A stretch of DNA of 30,444 nucleotides from an uncultured Mycoplasmatota bacterium (GTDB taxonomy: Bacteria > Bacillota_I > Bacilli_A > RF39 > UBA660). The position numbers and the translations under genes were made by a program. This document shows, one piece after another, positions 23,028-30,444 of the stretch. A model generated the notes under the pieces. It was not told where the DNA came from. It saw only the letters and a program-made list of their open reading frames with translations, and did no database searches. The stretch's first letter is position 1. The number at the start of each line of letters is the position of its first letter. The DNA lies in NCBI GenBank assembly GCA_900554615.1, contig USIB01000011.1, forward strand, positions 1 to 30,444, in the 5' to 3' direction.

Positions 23028-24107
23028 ATGAATAAATATAAAGTATGTATATATGCTATCTGTAAAAATGAAGAAGCCTTCATTGATAGATGGTATGATA
23101 GTGTTAAAGAGGCTGATAAAATATTCGTTCTTGATACTGGAAGTAGTGATAAGACAGTGGAAAAGTTAAAGGCCAAAGATAAAGTAACAATAAAGAGTGA
23201 AGAAATAATACCATGGAGATTTGATGTAGCTAGAAATAAATCATTAGATATGGTTGATAAAGATACTGATATATGTATATGTATAGACTTAGATGAAGTA
23301 CTAAAAGAAGGCTGGCGAAATGTACTAGAAGATGCTTGGAAAGAAGGAACTACTAGAGCTTATTATACTTATAATTGGAGTCATGATGAGGATAATAATC
23401 CATTAGTAACTTTCTATATTGATAAGATACATAGTAGGGATAACTATAAGTGGACTCATCCTGTTCATGAAGTATTAATACCACTAAAAGAAGAAAATAA
23501 AATAACTATTGATAACTTAATATTGGACCATTATCCAGATAAGAGTAAGAGTAGAAACTCCTACTTACCACTACTAGAGTTATCTGTTAAAGAGTCTCCT
23601 TTGGATGATAGAAATATGCACTATTTAGGTAGAGAGTATATGTATCATAATAGGTATAATGAGGCTATAGATACTCTTATTCGGCACTTAGGATTAAAAA
23701 CAGCAATATGGAAAGATGAGAGAGCAGCCTCTATGAGATTTATAGGTAGATGTTACTTTTATTTAGGAAGATATAATGAGGCAGAACTATGGTATAAGAA
23801 GGCTATTAAAGAAGCACCATATCTAAGAGATGCTTATGTAGAAATATCTCTTTTATATAATTATTTTAATGATAATAATAAAGTGATATATTATACTAAT
23901 AAGGCATTAAAGATAATGAATAGATCAAAAACTTATATTAATGAAGTATTCTCTTATGATAGTACTATCTATGATTTAAGAAGTATAGCCTTCTATAACA
24001 TAGGTAAATATAAGGCATCATTAAAAAATATAAATATGGCTCTTATGATAAATAGTACTGATAAAAGACTTATTAATAATAAGCATTTAATAGAAGATAA
24101 ATTATAG
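23028..24107 (+). CDS. Family 2 glycosyltransferase with TPR repeats
   Basis: The first 100 residues form a GT2 fold: YAICKNEEAFIDRWYDSV, DTGSSDKTVE, and the metal/nucleotide-sugar motif Asp87-x-Asp89 in CIDLDEVL. HPVHEVL and LDHYPDKSKSRNSYL follow, typical of SunS-like/GT2-TPR protein glycosyltransferases. Residues 195-355 are tetratricopeptide-like helices (YLGRYNEAELWYKKAI, YNIGKYKASLKNIN). The ATG directly abuts the TAA of the collagen-like gene, so the two are coupled. Sugar transfer to the collagen-like protein is inferred from this arrangement. Confidence 0.85.
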   Translation: MNKYKVCIYAICKNEEAFIDRWYDSVKEADKIFVLDTGSSDKTVEKLKAKDKVTIKSEEIIPWRFDVARNKSLDMVDKDTDICICIDLDEVLKEGWRNVLEDAWKEGTTRAYYTYNWSHDEDNNPLVTFYIDKIHSRDNYKWTHPVHEVLIPLKEENKITIDNLILDHYPDKSKSRNSYLPLLELSVKESPLDDRNMHYLGREYMYHNRYNEAIDTLIRHLGLKTAIWKDERAASMRFIGRCYFYLGRYNEAELWYKKAIKEAPYLRDAYVEISLLYNYFNDNNKVIYYTNKALKIMNRSKTYINEVFSYDSTIYDLRSIAFYNIGKYKASLKNINMALMINSTDKRLINNKHLIEDKL

Positions 24108-24111
24108 TTAT

Positions 24112-24165
24112 CAATCTAAGCCTAAGGTCTTAGATTGTTCTTGTTAGCCTGAGGTCTAACAAGAA
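24112..24165. other. Two abutting hairpins with near-identical loops
   Basis: Hairpin 1 (24112-24137) is CAATCTAAG / CTTAGATTG with loop CCTAAGGT. Hairpin 2 (24138-24165) is TTCTTGTTAG / CTAACAAGAA with loop CCTGAGGT. Both stems are perfect, their sequences are unrelated, and the loops differ at one base. They sit just after the glycosyltransferase stop. Neither has a proper T tract. Confidence 0.7.
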
Positions 24166-24240
24166 TAAAATATTATGTTTATTATATAGGGGTTAAGAAT
24201 GTCTAATGATAGTAATCTATCTATTACTACTAAATAATAA

Positions 24241-24269
24241 TTTACTTTTTCTTCTATTCATAGTATAAT
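24241..24269 (+). promoter_or_regulatory. Promoter of the C39-like peptidase gene
   Basis: TTTACT (24241-24246), 17-bp spacer, TATAAT (24264-24269). The leader would be only about 20 nt, with AGGAAGTGG as SD. Confidence 0.6.
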
Positions 24270-24296
24270 TAAAAAGGAGTAGGAAGTGGTATTATT

Positions 24297-25232
24297 ATGT
24301 CTAAGAAAAGAAGAAGAAAAAGAAAATTAAAACCCTTTGCTAAAGTATTATTTACTTTCACAATAATATTGTTACTCGCAGGTGGTACTTATTATATTTA
24401 TAAAGATAGTAGTAGTCAAAATATAAATAAAGATAATATAAGTAATAAAGATAATAATCAAAATATAAATAAAGATAGTAATGATAGCAGTGATAGTGAT
24501 ATAATTATAAAGACAAAAGAAGAAATACCTGAAGAAATAGATAAAGATGACTATGTAGGTATTTTAGAATATAAATCACAAAATGATTATAGATATAAAG
24601 AGGTAGTAGCAAGTAAAGATATATATCCTGAAAAACTATTAGAGATGTTATCTAGAAATGATGATATGATTAGTTATATGTATGATTACGAAGAAAAAGA
24701 AGGACATGTTTATATAGATAATATCGGTAAAGTAACTAAGGGAGAATATCCACTTCTTCTGCAGTATGATAAAAAGTGGGGATATGGAATATATGGAGAT
24801 AGAGTATTAGCAATTAATGGCTGTGGTCCTACGGCTTTAGCAATGGCACTAGCAGGACTTACAGGGAATAATGATGTAACTCCTTATGATATTGCTAAGT
24901 ATTCATATGAAAATGGTTATTATACAAGTGAATGGGGGACTAGATGGGATTTAATGACAATTGGTATTAAATCATTTGGGATAGTAGGAAAGACATTTGC
25001 ATTAACAAAGGAAAACTTATATAATGAATTAAATAGTGGTCATCCTGTTATAACAAGTATGAGACCAGGAGACTTTACTACTGTAGGACACTTTATATTA
25101 CTTACTGGAGTAGAAGATGATAAGATAAAGGTAAATGATTCAAATAGTAAAATAAGAAGTGAAAAACTATGGGATTACGATGTAATTGCTCCTCAGATAA
25201 AAGGACAATGGTCATTTAGCCTAGTAAGTTAA
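24297..25232 (+). CDS. Membrane-anchored C39-like cysteine peptidase
   Basis: A very basic start (KKRRRKRKLK) precedes a membrane helix (about 16-34), then a low-complexity Asn/Asp/Ser/Lys linker with repeated NINKDN units (40-70). The C-terminal papain-like domain of the C39_2 type starts near LLLQYDKKWGYGIYGDR. The nucleophile is Cys176 (NGCGPTALAMAL), His265 is in VGHFILLTG, and Asn280/Asp281 (KVNDSNS) complete the site. It should act on the outer face of the membrane, on peptides or wall. Unlike bacteriocin exporters it has no ABC domain. Substrate unknown. Confidence 0.85.
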   Translation: MSKKRRRKRKLKPFAKVLFTFTIILLLAGGTYYIYKDSSSQNINKDNISNKDNNQNINKDSNDSSDSDIIIKTKEEIPEEIDKDDYVGILEYKSQNDYRYKEVVASKDIYPEKLLEMLSRNDDMISYMYDYEEKEGHVYIDNIGKVTKGEYPLLLQYDKKWGYGIYGDRVLAINGCGPTALAMALAGLTGNNDVTPYDIAKYSYENGYYTSEWGTRWDLMTIGIKSFGIVGKTFALTKENLYNELNSGHPVITSMRPGDFTTVGHFILLTGVEDDKIKVNDSNSKIRSEKLWDYDVIAPQIKGQWSFSLVS

Positions 25233-25258
25233 AAGAACTAGATTTCTCTAGTTCTTTT
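25231..25258. terminator. Bidirectional terminator between convergent genes
   Basis: 11-bp perfect stem AAAAGAACTAG / CTAGTTCTTTT with an ATTTCT loop. It overlaps the plus-strand stop and the minus-strand stop at 25238. Confidence 0.85.
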
Positions 25259-26950
25259 CTTAATTCTATCAGTCATATTCTTAATAGTAGCACTATCTGT
25301 GTACTTTTCTATATTGGATAAGTTATTATAAATATCTTTTAAAGTTTCTCTTAAGTTTTCACTTACTTTATCATTACCATATTTACAAGTAAAGTCTACA
25401 TATTTAATTAATTCTCTAATTTCTTTATCATAAGTATTAAGTAGTTCTTCTACTTCTTTTACTAATTTATTTCCTTCCTTCATGTATCGCTTTTCTTCCG
25501 TAGTATAATACTTTATAAGCTCTAAGTCTTCTTTGATATTTTTAATACCGCTAATTAGTCCAATAGATATTTCATCTGTTTTTATAGATTTAATAAGTAG
25601 TAAGATAAAGTAGGCAAAAGCCGCAAGTAGTTCACTGACAATTATGTAACCAGCTAAATTGTCTTCACTTACCAAACAATCATTTTCATCAACATTAGTT
25701 TTAGTAATAATATAATAAATATTATCATAAACATTTTCGTAAGTTAAAGTATCTTTATTTTCTCTTTGCCTATTTCCTTCAATACCTAAACCTTCAAAGT
25801 TAAGATTTAATATTTCTTCATTAGATAAGTCATTTACTTCACCTAAATTATAAGTAGTAACATATCTATAAAAACCACCTAGTTTTTTCTGATATGGTTC
25901 ATACTCGGTAACAATTGTGCCTTCAGTTTTATCTGAATAAAATGGCTCTGTAGTCTCTTCACTATTATTTCTAGTATCATAAGTAGTAATGATAGTACTT
26001 TTTAAATCTGGATGGCTATAAGCCTGACTTTTGGCTAAACGATAAGCACCACCCATTAGAGTAGTAATAACACTAGCACTAAGAATAACACTACCTATAT
26101 TCTTAATATATCTAGTAGATTTCTTTATACTTACTCTTTCTTCTCTATAATCTTTCGCCCAATTATAGCAAAGATTTATTCTATTACTACGATTAAATAA
26201 TCCAATTTTTATAGTTTTATATAATTGGTATAATTCAGTTATATCCTCTCTTGTTTTTTCTTTTTTTGTAGAGTCTACGATTAGAGATAATAATTCGTAA
26301 TCTAAATAATGACTATTAATACCATTAGAATCAATTAAATCTCTTCTGTTAAATATATCATTATTTTTAACATCATTCTTATCAAGACTATCTAATTCTG
26401 AAGATATTTCTTTATCTAAATAAGTAGTATGAATACTATCATTTAAAAGTTCTTTATATAAAGATGTTAATTCTAGTTTTACTTCTTCTTTTAATAAATA
26501 ATAAGTAACTTTATAAATATTATCTATTAATTTACCTTCTACTTGATAATCTAAAGTATTAGACTTCTTTAAACTATTTAATAATCCTATAAGTTTTGGC
26601 TCTAATTCTAATATTTCTTTTTCCTCTAAATTATTATTAGAAATAATATTCTCTAGTACATTAGTAAATGACCTAACTTTTAAATATACTTCATACTTAG
26701 ATAATTCATATTCTATTTTTTTTAGTTCATTAATAGCCTTAGAATAATTAGCCTCTAGATAGTCAACTACAAAAGGAGTATCAAAACTCTTTTTTAAGTC
26801 TTCCTTATTACTTTGGCAGCAGGTTTCATCTATTTCATATATAAGATTTTCATACTTAGTAGTATCAAGTCCTACTTTTTTAAGTCTATCAATGGTTTTA
26901 TTTATTTTATATAATTCAGTTTTATATACAATTGCTAAATCTCTTTCCAT
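25238..26950 (-). CDS. Two-pass membrane protein of unknown function, paralogue B
   Basis: The 570-aa protein starts MERDLAIVYK. Residues 1-280 are charged and alpha-helical with coiled-coil character, 284-303 form a membrane helix (SVILSASVITTLMGG), 305-430 a probable extracellular Thr/Tyr-rich domain (TTYDTRNNSEETTEPF, then YDNIYYIITKTNVDEN), 433-453 a second helix (SELLAAFAYFILLLI), and 460-570 a cytoplasmic helical tail. It is closely similar along its whole length to the next gene. I recognise no family. The opposite strand to its neighbours and the shared operon mark the pair as its own unit. GGGAGA precedes the ATG. Confidence 0.8.
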   Translation of the reverse strand: MERDLAIVYKTELYKINKTIDRLKKVGLDTTKYENLIYEIDETCCQSNKEDLKKSFDTPFVVDYLEANYSKAINELKKIEYELSKYEVYLKVRSFTNVLENIISNNNLEEKEILELEPKLIGLLNSLKKSNTLDYQVEGKLIDNIYKVTYYLLKEEVKLELTSLYKELLNDSIHTTYLDKEISSELDSLDKNDVKNNDIFNRRDLIDSNGINSHYLDYELLSLIVDSTKKEKTREDITELYQLYKTIKIGLFNRSNRINLCYNWAKDYREERVSIKKSTRYIKNIGSVILSASVITTLMGGAYRLAKSQAYSHPDLKSTIITTYDTRNNSEETTEPFYSDKTEGTIVTEYEPYQKKLGGFYRYVTTYNLGEVNDLSNEEILNLNFEGLGIEGNRQRENKDTLTYENVYDNIYYIITKTNVDENDCLVSEDNLAGYIIVSELLAAFAYFILLLIKSIKTDEISIGLISGIKNIKEDLELIKYYTTEEKRYMKEGNKLVKEVEELLNTYDKEIRELIKYVDFTCKYGNDKVSENLRETLKDIYNNLSNIEKYTDSATIKNMTDRIKKRTREI

Positions 26951-26973
26951 ATGTTTATCTCCCTCTATTAAGA

Positions 26974-28677
26974 TTATTTACTTAACTTTTTTACTTTCAT
27001 ATTTTCTACACTATTTTTTATAACTATTCCGCCTTCGTATTCAAAAATACTATCAAACTCTCTATTAATATTTTTTAAAGTTTCTCTTAAATCATCGCTT
27101 ACTTTATCATTACCATATTCACAAATAAAGTCAGCATATCTAAATAACTCTCGAATCTCTTTATCATAAGTAGTTATTAATTTTTTGATGTCTTCAATAA
27201 TCTTGTTTCTTTCTTCAATATGTTTTTTTTCATTTTTTTTGAATGTTACTAGAAGTTCTAAATCATTTTTAATGTTTCTAGCACCACTAATTAATCCAAT
27301 TGGAATATCATCGATTATTACACCATATGTTGCTGCAAGAACAACATAAGTGAAAAATGCAGGTATTTCCCAAAGAATTGTGTAAAACACTAAATCACTA
27401 CGTTCTAGTTTATAATTATTTTTATCAACATTAGTTTTAGAAATAATATAATAAGTATTATCATAAATATCTTCATATGTTAATGTATCTTTATATTCTT
27501 CCTCTTTATCTTTACTTGTGTATAATTTTGCAAAGTCAAGATTTAATATTTCTTCATTGGATAAATCAGTATTATCTCCTAAATCATAAGTGGTGACATA
27601 TCTATAAAAACCATCTGATTTTTTCTGATATGGTTCATATTTGGTAATAATAGTTCCCTCAGTTTTATCTGAATAAAAAGGCTCTGTAGTATTTTCACTA
27701 TTATCTCTAGTATCATAAGTAGAAATGGTAGTACTATTAATATGGGTACAGCCTTTTCTTGCTAAAAGATGTGCACCACCAAATATAGTAGTTATAATAC
27801 TAGCACTAAGAATCATACTACCAATATTTTTTATGTAAGAAGATGGTTTACCATAAAATTTAATTTTATTTCTAACCTGATTTATACCGTAATTAGCATA
27901 TTTTAGATCCGATTTATAGGATTTTAACTTTTCTTCAAATCCGTAGCAGGATTTTAGTAGTTTATTTATTTCTTCTATATTTTTTTGACTATCTATTTTA
28001 CCATTTATTAAAGATAATAATTCATAATCTAAATAATGACTATTAATACCACTTAAATCTATAGCATTCTTTCTCTTAAATATAGCATTATTTTTAGAAT
28101 CATTTTTATCTAATGTATCAAGTTCTAAAGATATTTCTTTATCTAAATACATAGTATGAACTTCATCACTTTTTAAAGCATTAAATAAGTTATCTTTACC
28201 TAAACTAATTTCTTCTTTTAATAAATAGTAGGTAACCTTATAAATACTTTCTACAACATTTCCTTCAGTAGAATAATTTAGAGTATTAGATTTCTTTAAA
28301 CTATTTAAAACATTAATTAATTCTGGTACTAATTTTTCTAGTTCTTCAGTATTTAAACTCTTATTTGTAATAGCAAGTTCTAATATATTAGTAAGTGAAT
28401 TAACTTTTAAATACACTTCATATTTAGATAATTCATATTCAATATTTTTAAGTTCGTTAATAGCCTTAGAATAATTAGCCTCTAGATAATCAACCATAAA
28501 AGGAGTATTAATACTTTTTTCTAAGTCTCTTTTATTATTTTCACTACATTCATTATCTATTTTAGATACTAATCTTTCATAGTTAGTAGTATCAAGTCCA
28601 ATACCTTTTAATCTATTTATTATTTTGTTTACTTTATATAGTTTTGATTTATATACAATTGCTAAATCTCTTTCCAT
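26974..28677 (-). CDS. Two-pass membrane protein of unknown function, paralogue A
   Basis: First gene of the minus-strand pair, 567 aa, same plan as its paralogue: MERDLAIVYK start, long helical N-terminal region, membrane helices near 282-302 (SMILSASIITTIFGG) and 430-452 (ILWEIPAFFTYVVLAATYG), an exposed domain between them (TTEPFYSDKTEGTI is shared word for word), and a helical tail (TYDKEIRELFRYADF). Conservation is strongest at the N-terminus, the exposed domain and the tail; the two differ most at about 225-275, just before the first membrane helix. GGGGAGG precedes the ATG, downstream of a consensus promoter. Function unknown; a sensor or envelope-scaffold role is only a guess. Confidence 0.8.
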   Translation of the reverse strand: MERDLAIVYKSKLYKVNKIINRLKGIGLDTTNYERLVSKIDNECSENNKRDLEKSINTPFMVDYLEANYSKAINELKNIEYELSKYEVYLKVNSLTNILELAITNKSLNTEELEKLVPELINVLNSLKKSNTLNYSTEGNVVESIYKVTYYLLKEEISLGKDNLFNALKSDEVHTMYLDKEISLELDTLDKNDSKNNAIFKRKNAIDLSGINSHYLDYELLSLINGKIDSQKNIEEINKLLKSCYGFEEKLKSYKSDLKYANYGINQVRNKIKFYGKPSSYIKNIGSMILSASIITTIFGGAHLLARKGCTHINSTTISTYDTRDNSENTTEPFYSDKTEGTIITKYEPYQKKSDGFYRYVTTYDLGDNTDLSNEEILNLDFAKLYTSKDKEEEYKDTLTYEDIYDNTYYIISKTNVDKNNYKLERSDLVFYTILWEIPAFFTYVVLAATYGVIIDDIPIGLISGARNIKNDLELLVTFKKNEKKHIEERNKIIEDIKKLITTYDKEIRELFRYADFICEYGNDKVSDDLRETLKNINREFDSIFEYEGGIVIKNSVENMKVKKLSK

Positions 28678-28711
28678 ATATATATTTTCCTCCCCATCAA
28701 AAAGTACTAAT

Positions 28712-28740
28712 ATTATAGGATGTTATCATAATTTTGTCAA
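28712..28740 (-). promoter_or_regulatory. Consensus promoter of the minus-strand membrane protein pair
   Basis: On the minus strand TTGACA (complement of 28735-28740), 17-bp spacer, TATAAT (complement of 28712-28717): a perfect consensus, 35 bp before the first gene. Confidence 0.9.
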
Positions 28741-28749
28741 GTTTTTATA

Positions 28750-29010
28750 ATGAAGATGAAAGAAGTAATCTAATGGAATAAAAAGAAAATAATAAGACTG
28801 GTGATAATAATTTTAGTTTTAGTAGTTAGGGGCATTAAGTACTAATGGTATTGTTAAGTCAACAAAAGTAGATGATGATAATAATAATCATCATAATAAT
28901 GTTAGAACTGTTGAAGTTACCTAAGAAAGAAGTAGATGGGAAGAAGAAAAAGACTTATTAGAAGTTAAATTTAAAAATATAACAAAGGTATTAAAGATGA
29001 TCTATATGAT
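28750..29010 (+). pseudogene. Degraded remnant of a small membrane or exported protein gene
   Basis: Reading across frames gives KIIRLVIIILVLVV (a membrane helix), then VKSTKVDDDNNNHHNNVRTVEV, then WEEEKDLLEVKFKNITKVLK, each interrupted by stops or frame changes. The pattern fits a decayed gene of 80-100 codons with an N-terminal anchor and an Asn/His/Asp-rich linker. No family can be named. Confidence 0.45.
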
Positions 29011-29265
29011 AAAGATAAATATGTCTTCTTTTTCTGTTTTAATTAAAAGATCGAGAAAACATGTTTTTCTGGGCCTCCTGTGGATAACTTAAAATAGATA
29101 AAAATGAGCCGTTTTATTAACTAGGTGTTAATTTTGCGTTCGCTTTCTGTATGCTTTTACAAGTTTTTTAGATAAATTATCGTATTTTTGGTAAAATGTG
29201 AAAAAAATGGAGTATTTAATATATAGAAAGGAGGCGCGCGCATGGGCATGACTTAGGTACTTTAT
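29011..29265 (+). other. Gene-free stretch with DnaA-box-like word and GC-rich mini-ORF
   Basis: It contains TGTGGATAA (29079-29087), identical to a DnaA box in reverse orientation but single. Near its end a perfect SD AAAGGAGG (29227-29234) runs into CGCGCGC and ATG GGC ATG ACT TAG (29242-29256), a four-codon ORF. No larger gene is seen on either strand. Confidence 0.4.
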
Positions 29266-29292
29266 TTGACAAAGAATAAAAATGGTTAATAA
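29266..29292 (+). promoter_or_regulatory. Possible promoter of the Rpn-type gene
   Basis: TTGACA (29266-29271) is a perfect -35, but the best -10 (TAATAA, 29287-29292) is only 15 bp away. Confidence 0.35.
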
Positions 29293-29312
29293 AGGTGAAG
29301 AAGGAGAGATAA

Positions 29313-30326
29313 ATGATAAAAGAAAAGATACAAGAAGGAATATTTATGCCATTAATATTTGATAGAATGTTTAAGGTAGTATTTAATTTAAATAATAAGG
29401 TATTAATAAAGATGTTAAATGACATAATGGGATTAGATATAAATGAAGAATCTAAAGTAATAGTAAGTAATTCTTTAATACCATATGAAGAAAGTGGAAG
29501 ATTTTTTGAACAAGACTTAGTTATAGAACTAGATAGTGAGTCATTTATATGTATTGAAATGAATAAGGATAAAAATAGTTATTCATTTAATAGAAACTTT
29601 ATGTATGGTATGATGTATATACGGCAAAAGATAGATAAGAATACTTCTAAAAAGAGTATTGATGATTATAATTTAAAATTATTAAATTTAAATATGTTTC
29701 CAAATGAATGTAATGAGTTAGTCGAAGAGGCTGCTTTTTTTTACATCAAAAGTGGCAGAATTGCTACGAAAATATTCAAAATATATGATTTTAACATTGA
29801 TAATAATGAAGAAATATTATATAATGGAGATGAAAAGAAAAATAGATTAATAAGATGGAGTAAGATATTAAGAGCAACATCATATGAAGATTTAATCTAT
29901 TGGATTGGAGATGATCTACTTACTATGGAAGAGAAAGAAGAATTTTTAAGATGTATAAAGATGGCTAATCGAAATGGTGACTTATATAGAGAGTGGATAT
30001 CCAAATTAAATGGAGAAATGAAATATGAAATGACTCTAGAGAATGCTAAAAAAGAGGCTCTTTTAATAGGTGAAAAGCAAGGTATTGAAGAGGGAGAAGA
30101 AAAAGGATTTAAGAAAGGCGTAAAAAAGGGCAAGATGGAAGGAATCAAACTAGGAAAAGAGGAAGGCAAAATAGAAGGCATTCAAGAAGGACTTCAGAAA
30201 GGTGCAGAAGAAAAAGCACTAGAAGTCATAATAAGTTTATTAAAACAAAAAATAGACTATAATGTTATTGCAAATGCAACAGGAAAGACAATTGAAGAAA
30301 TAAAAGAAATAGAAAAAAGTATATAA
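29313..30326 (+). CDS. Rpn-family PD-(D/E)XK nuclease-like protein
   Basis: Rpn/PDDEXK-type 'transposase-like' proteins are nucleases that promote recombination; they are not true transposases. The 337-aa protein has the family start MPLIFDRMFKVVFN, an FEQDLVIELDSESFICIEMNKD segment with the Asp and Glu of the nuclease core, SFNRNFMYGMMYIRQ, and a C-terminal tail (about 255-305) of repeated Gly-rich units such as EGEEKGFKKGVKKG, EGIKLGKEEG and EGIQEGLQKG. Such tails are common in the family and vary in repeat number. GAAGGAGAG precedes the ATG. No terminal inverted repeats or target duplication are visible. Confidence 0.82.
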   Translation: MIKEKIQEGIFMPLIFDRMFKVVFNLNNKVLIKMLNDIMGLDINEESKVIVSNSLIPYEESGRFFEQDLVIELDSESFICIEMNKDKNSYSFNRNFMYGMMYIRQKIDKNTSKKSIDDYNLKLLNLNMFPNECNELVEEAAFFYIKSGRIATKIFKIYDFNIDNNEEILYNGDEKKNRLIRWSKILRATSYEDLIYWIGDDLLTMEEKEEFLRCIKMANRNGDLYREWISKLNGEMKYEMTLENAKKEALLIGEKQGIEEGEEKGFKKGVKKGKMEGIKLGKEEGKIEGIQEGLQKGAEEKALEVIISLLKQKIDYNVIANATGKTIEEIKEIEKSI

Positions 30327-30334
30327 AGATAGCG

Positions 30335-30365
30335 AGAGAATCTCTAAGAGAGGGATTCTCTTTTT
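30335..30365 (+). terminator. Terminator after the Rpn-type gene
   Basis: 8-bp stem AGAGAATC / GATTCTCT with an inner TCT / AGA pairing and a five-T tail. Confidence 0.8.
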
Positions 30366-30393
30366 ATATTATGTCTAAAGAGGAGGATAAAAA

Positions 30394-30444
30394 ATGACAG
30401 AAATAAAAGAAGAAAAAGTATTAGAATATACTGCATATAATGAA
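30394..30444 (+). CDS. Start of a further gene (3' partial)
   Basis: ATG with AGAGGAGG at good spacing opens 17 codons beginning MTEIKEEKVLEY, running off the window. The product cannot be identified from this. Confidence 0.6.
   Translation, partial: MTEIKEEKVLEYTAYNE

Noticed and set aside
24112..24165. CRISPR-like repeat pair
   Set aside because: Only the loops are alike; the stems differ and there are no regularly spaced repeats or cas genes.
29079..29087. Replication origin suggested by a DnaA-box word
   Set aside because: Only one exact box, no cluster, no dnaA or dnaN nearby; such a word can occur by chance in A+T-rich DNA.
29897..30181. Minus-strand Ser/Pro-rich ORF
   Set aside because: It is the shadow of the Gly/Glu/Lys repeat tail of the Rpn-type gene.
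29313..30326. Insertion sequence with the Rpn-type protein as transposase
   Set aside because: No terminal inverted repeats or target-site duplication were found around it; family members are nuclease-like rather than DDE or HUH transposases.

Overview
The window is AT-rich bacterial DNA with a single-membrane, Firmicutes/Bacilli-like gene set: lgt, a zinc-type L33, EF-P with a KPGKG loop, HelD, LemA, VanY- and NlpC/P60-like wall enzymes and consensus SD sequences. TGA is a true stop (the fic gene ends with it) and Trp is TGG, so this is not a code-4 mollicute. An uncultured gut Bacilli lineage (RF39-like) is a plausible source, but that is inference.

Layout. 1-1469: 3' part of a surface protein with a diversified-looking C-terminal domain. 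1750-7087: helD, two secreted wall hydrolases with near-identical promoters, lgt and trxB. 7126-9346: accessory block with a small hypothetical gene, a Fic protein, a YhcG-like nuclease and a duplicated fic tail. 9425-12297: lemA, a DUF2207-type membrane protein and a YgjP-like metallopeptidase. 12379-14390: a second surface protein, followed by a G+C-richer, strongly folded non-coding region. 14397-16351: TrmH-family methyltransferase, rimM and a hypothetical gene. 16352-18438: AbiEi/AbiEii toxin-antitoxin module between the hypothetical gene and a broken copy of that gene's 3' half. 18565-22025: rpmG, efp, xer recombinase, tdk and a VanY-like carboxypeptidase. 22242-25232: collagen-like protein, its adjacent glycosyltransferase and a C39-like peptidase. 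25238-28677 (minus strand): two tandem paralogous membrane proteins of unknown function. 28750-30444: gene remnants, an Rpn-type PD-(D/E)XK protein and the start of one more gene.

Main discovery. The surface protein at 12379-13821 contains a variable repeat (13645-13740) matched by a non-coding template repeat 350 bp downstream (14092-14190). The template is packed with AAT/AAC codons (12 of 33 in the matching frame). Seven of the nine substitutions between the two copies fall at template adenines, and the last 27 bases are identical. This is the signature of a diversity-generating retroelement (DGR). No reverse transcriptase or Avd gene is in the window; the next gene is a housekeeping methyltransferase. 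The template instead sits inside about 530 bp of structured non-coding DNA. The surface protein at the window start has a diverged paralogous variable segment. This looks like a compact template/target cassette served by a reverse transcriptase encoded elsewhere, or a stranded relic.

Second theme. Two defence-like modules (YhcG-like nuclease; AbiE) each sit directly after a gene whose 3' end is duplicated on the far side of the insert, suggesting a shared insertion or amplification route.
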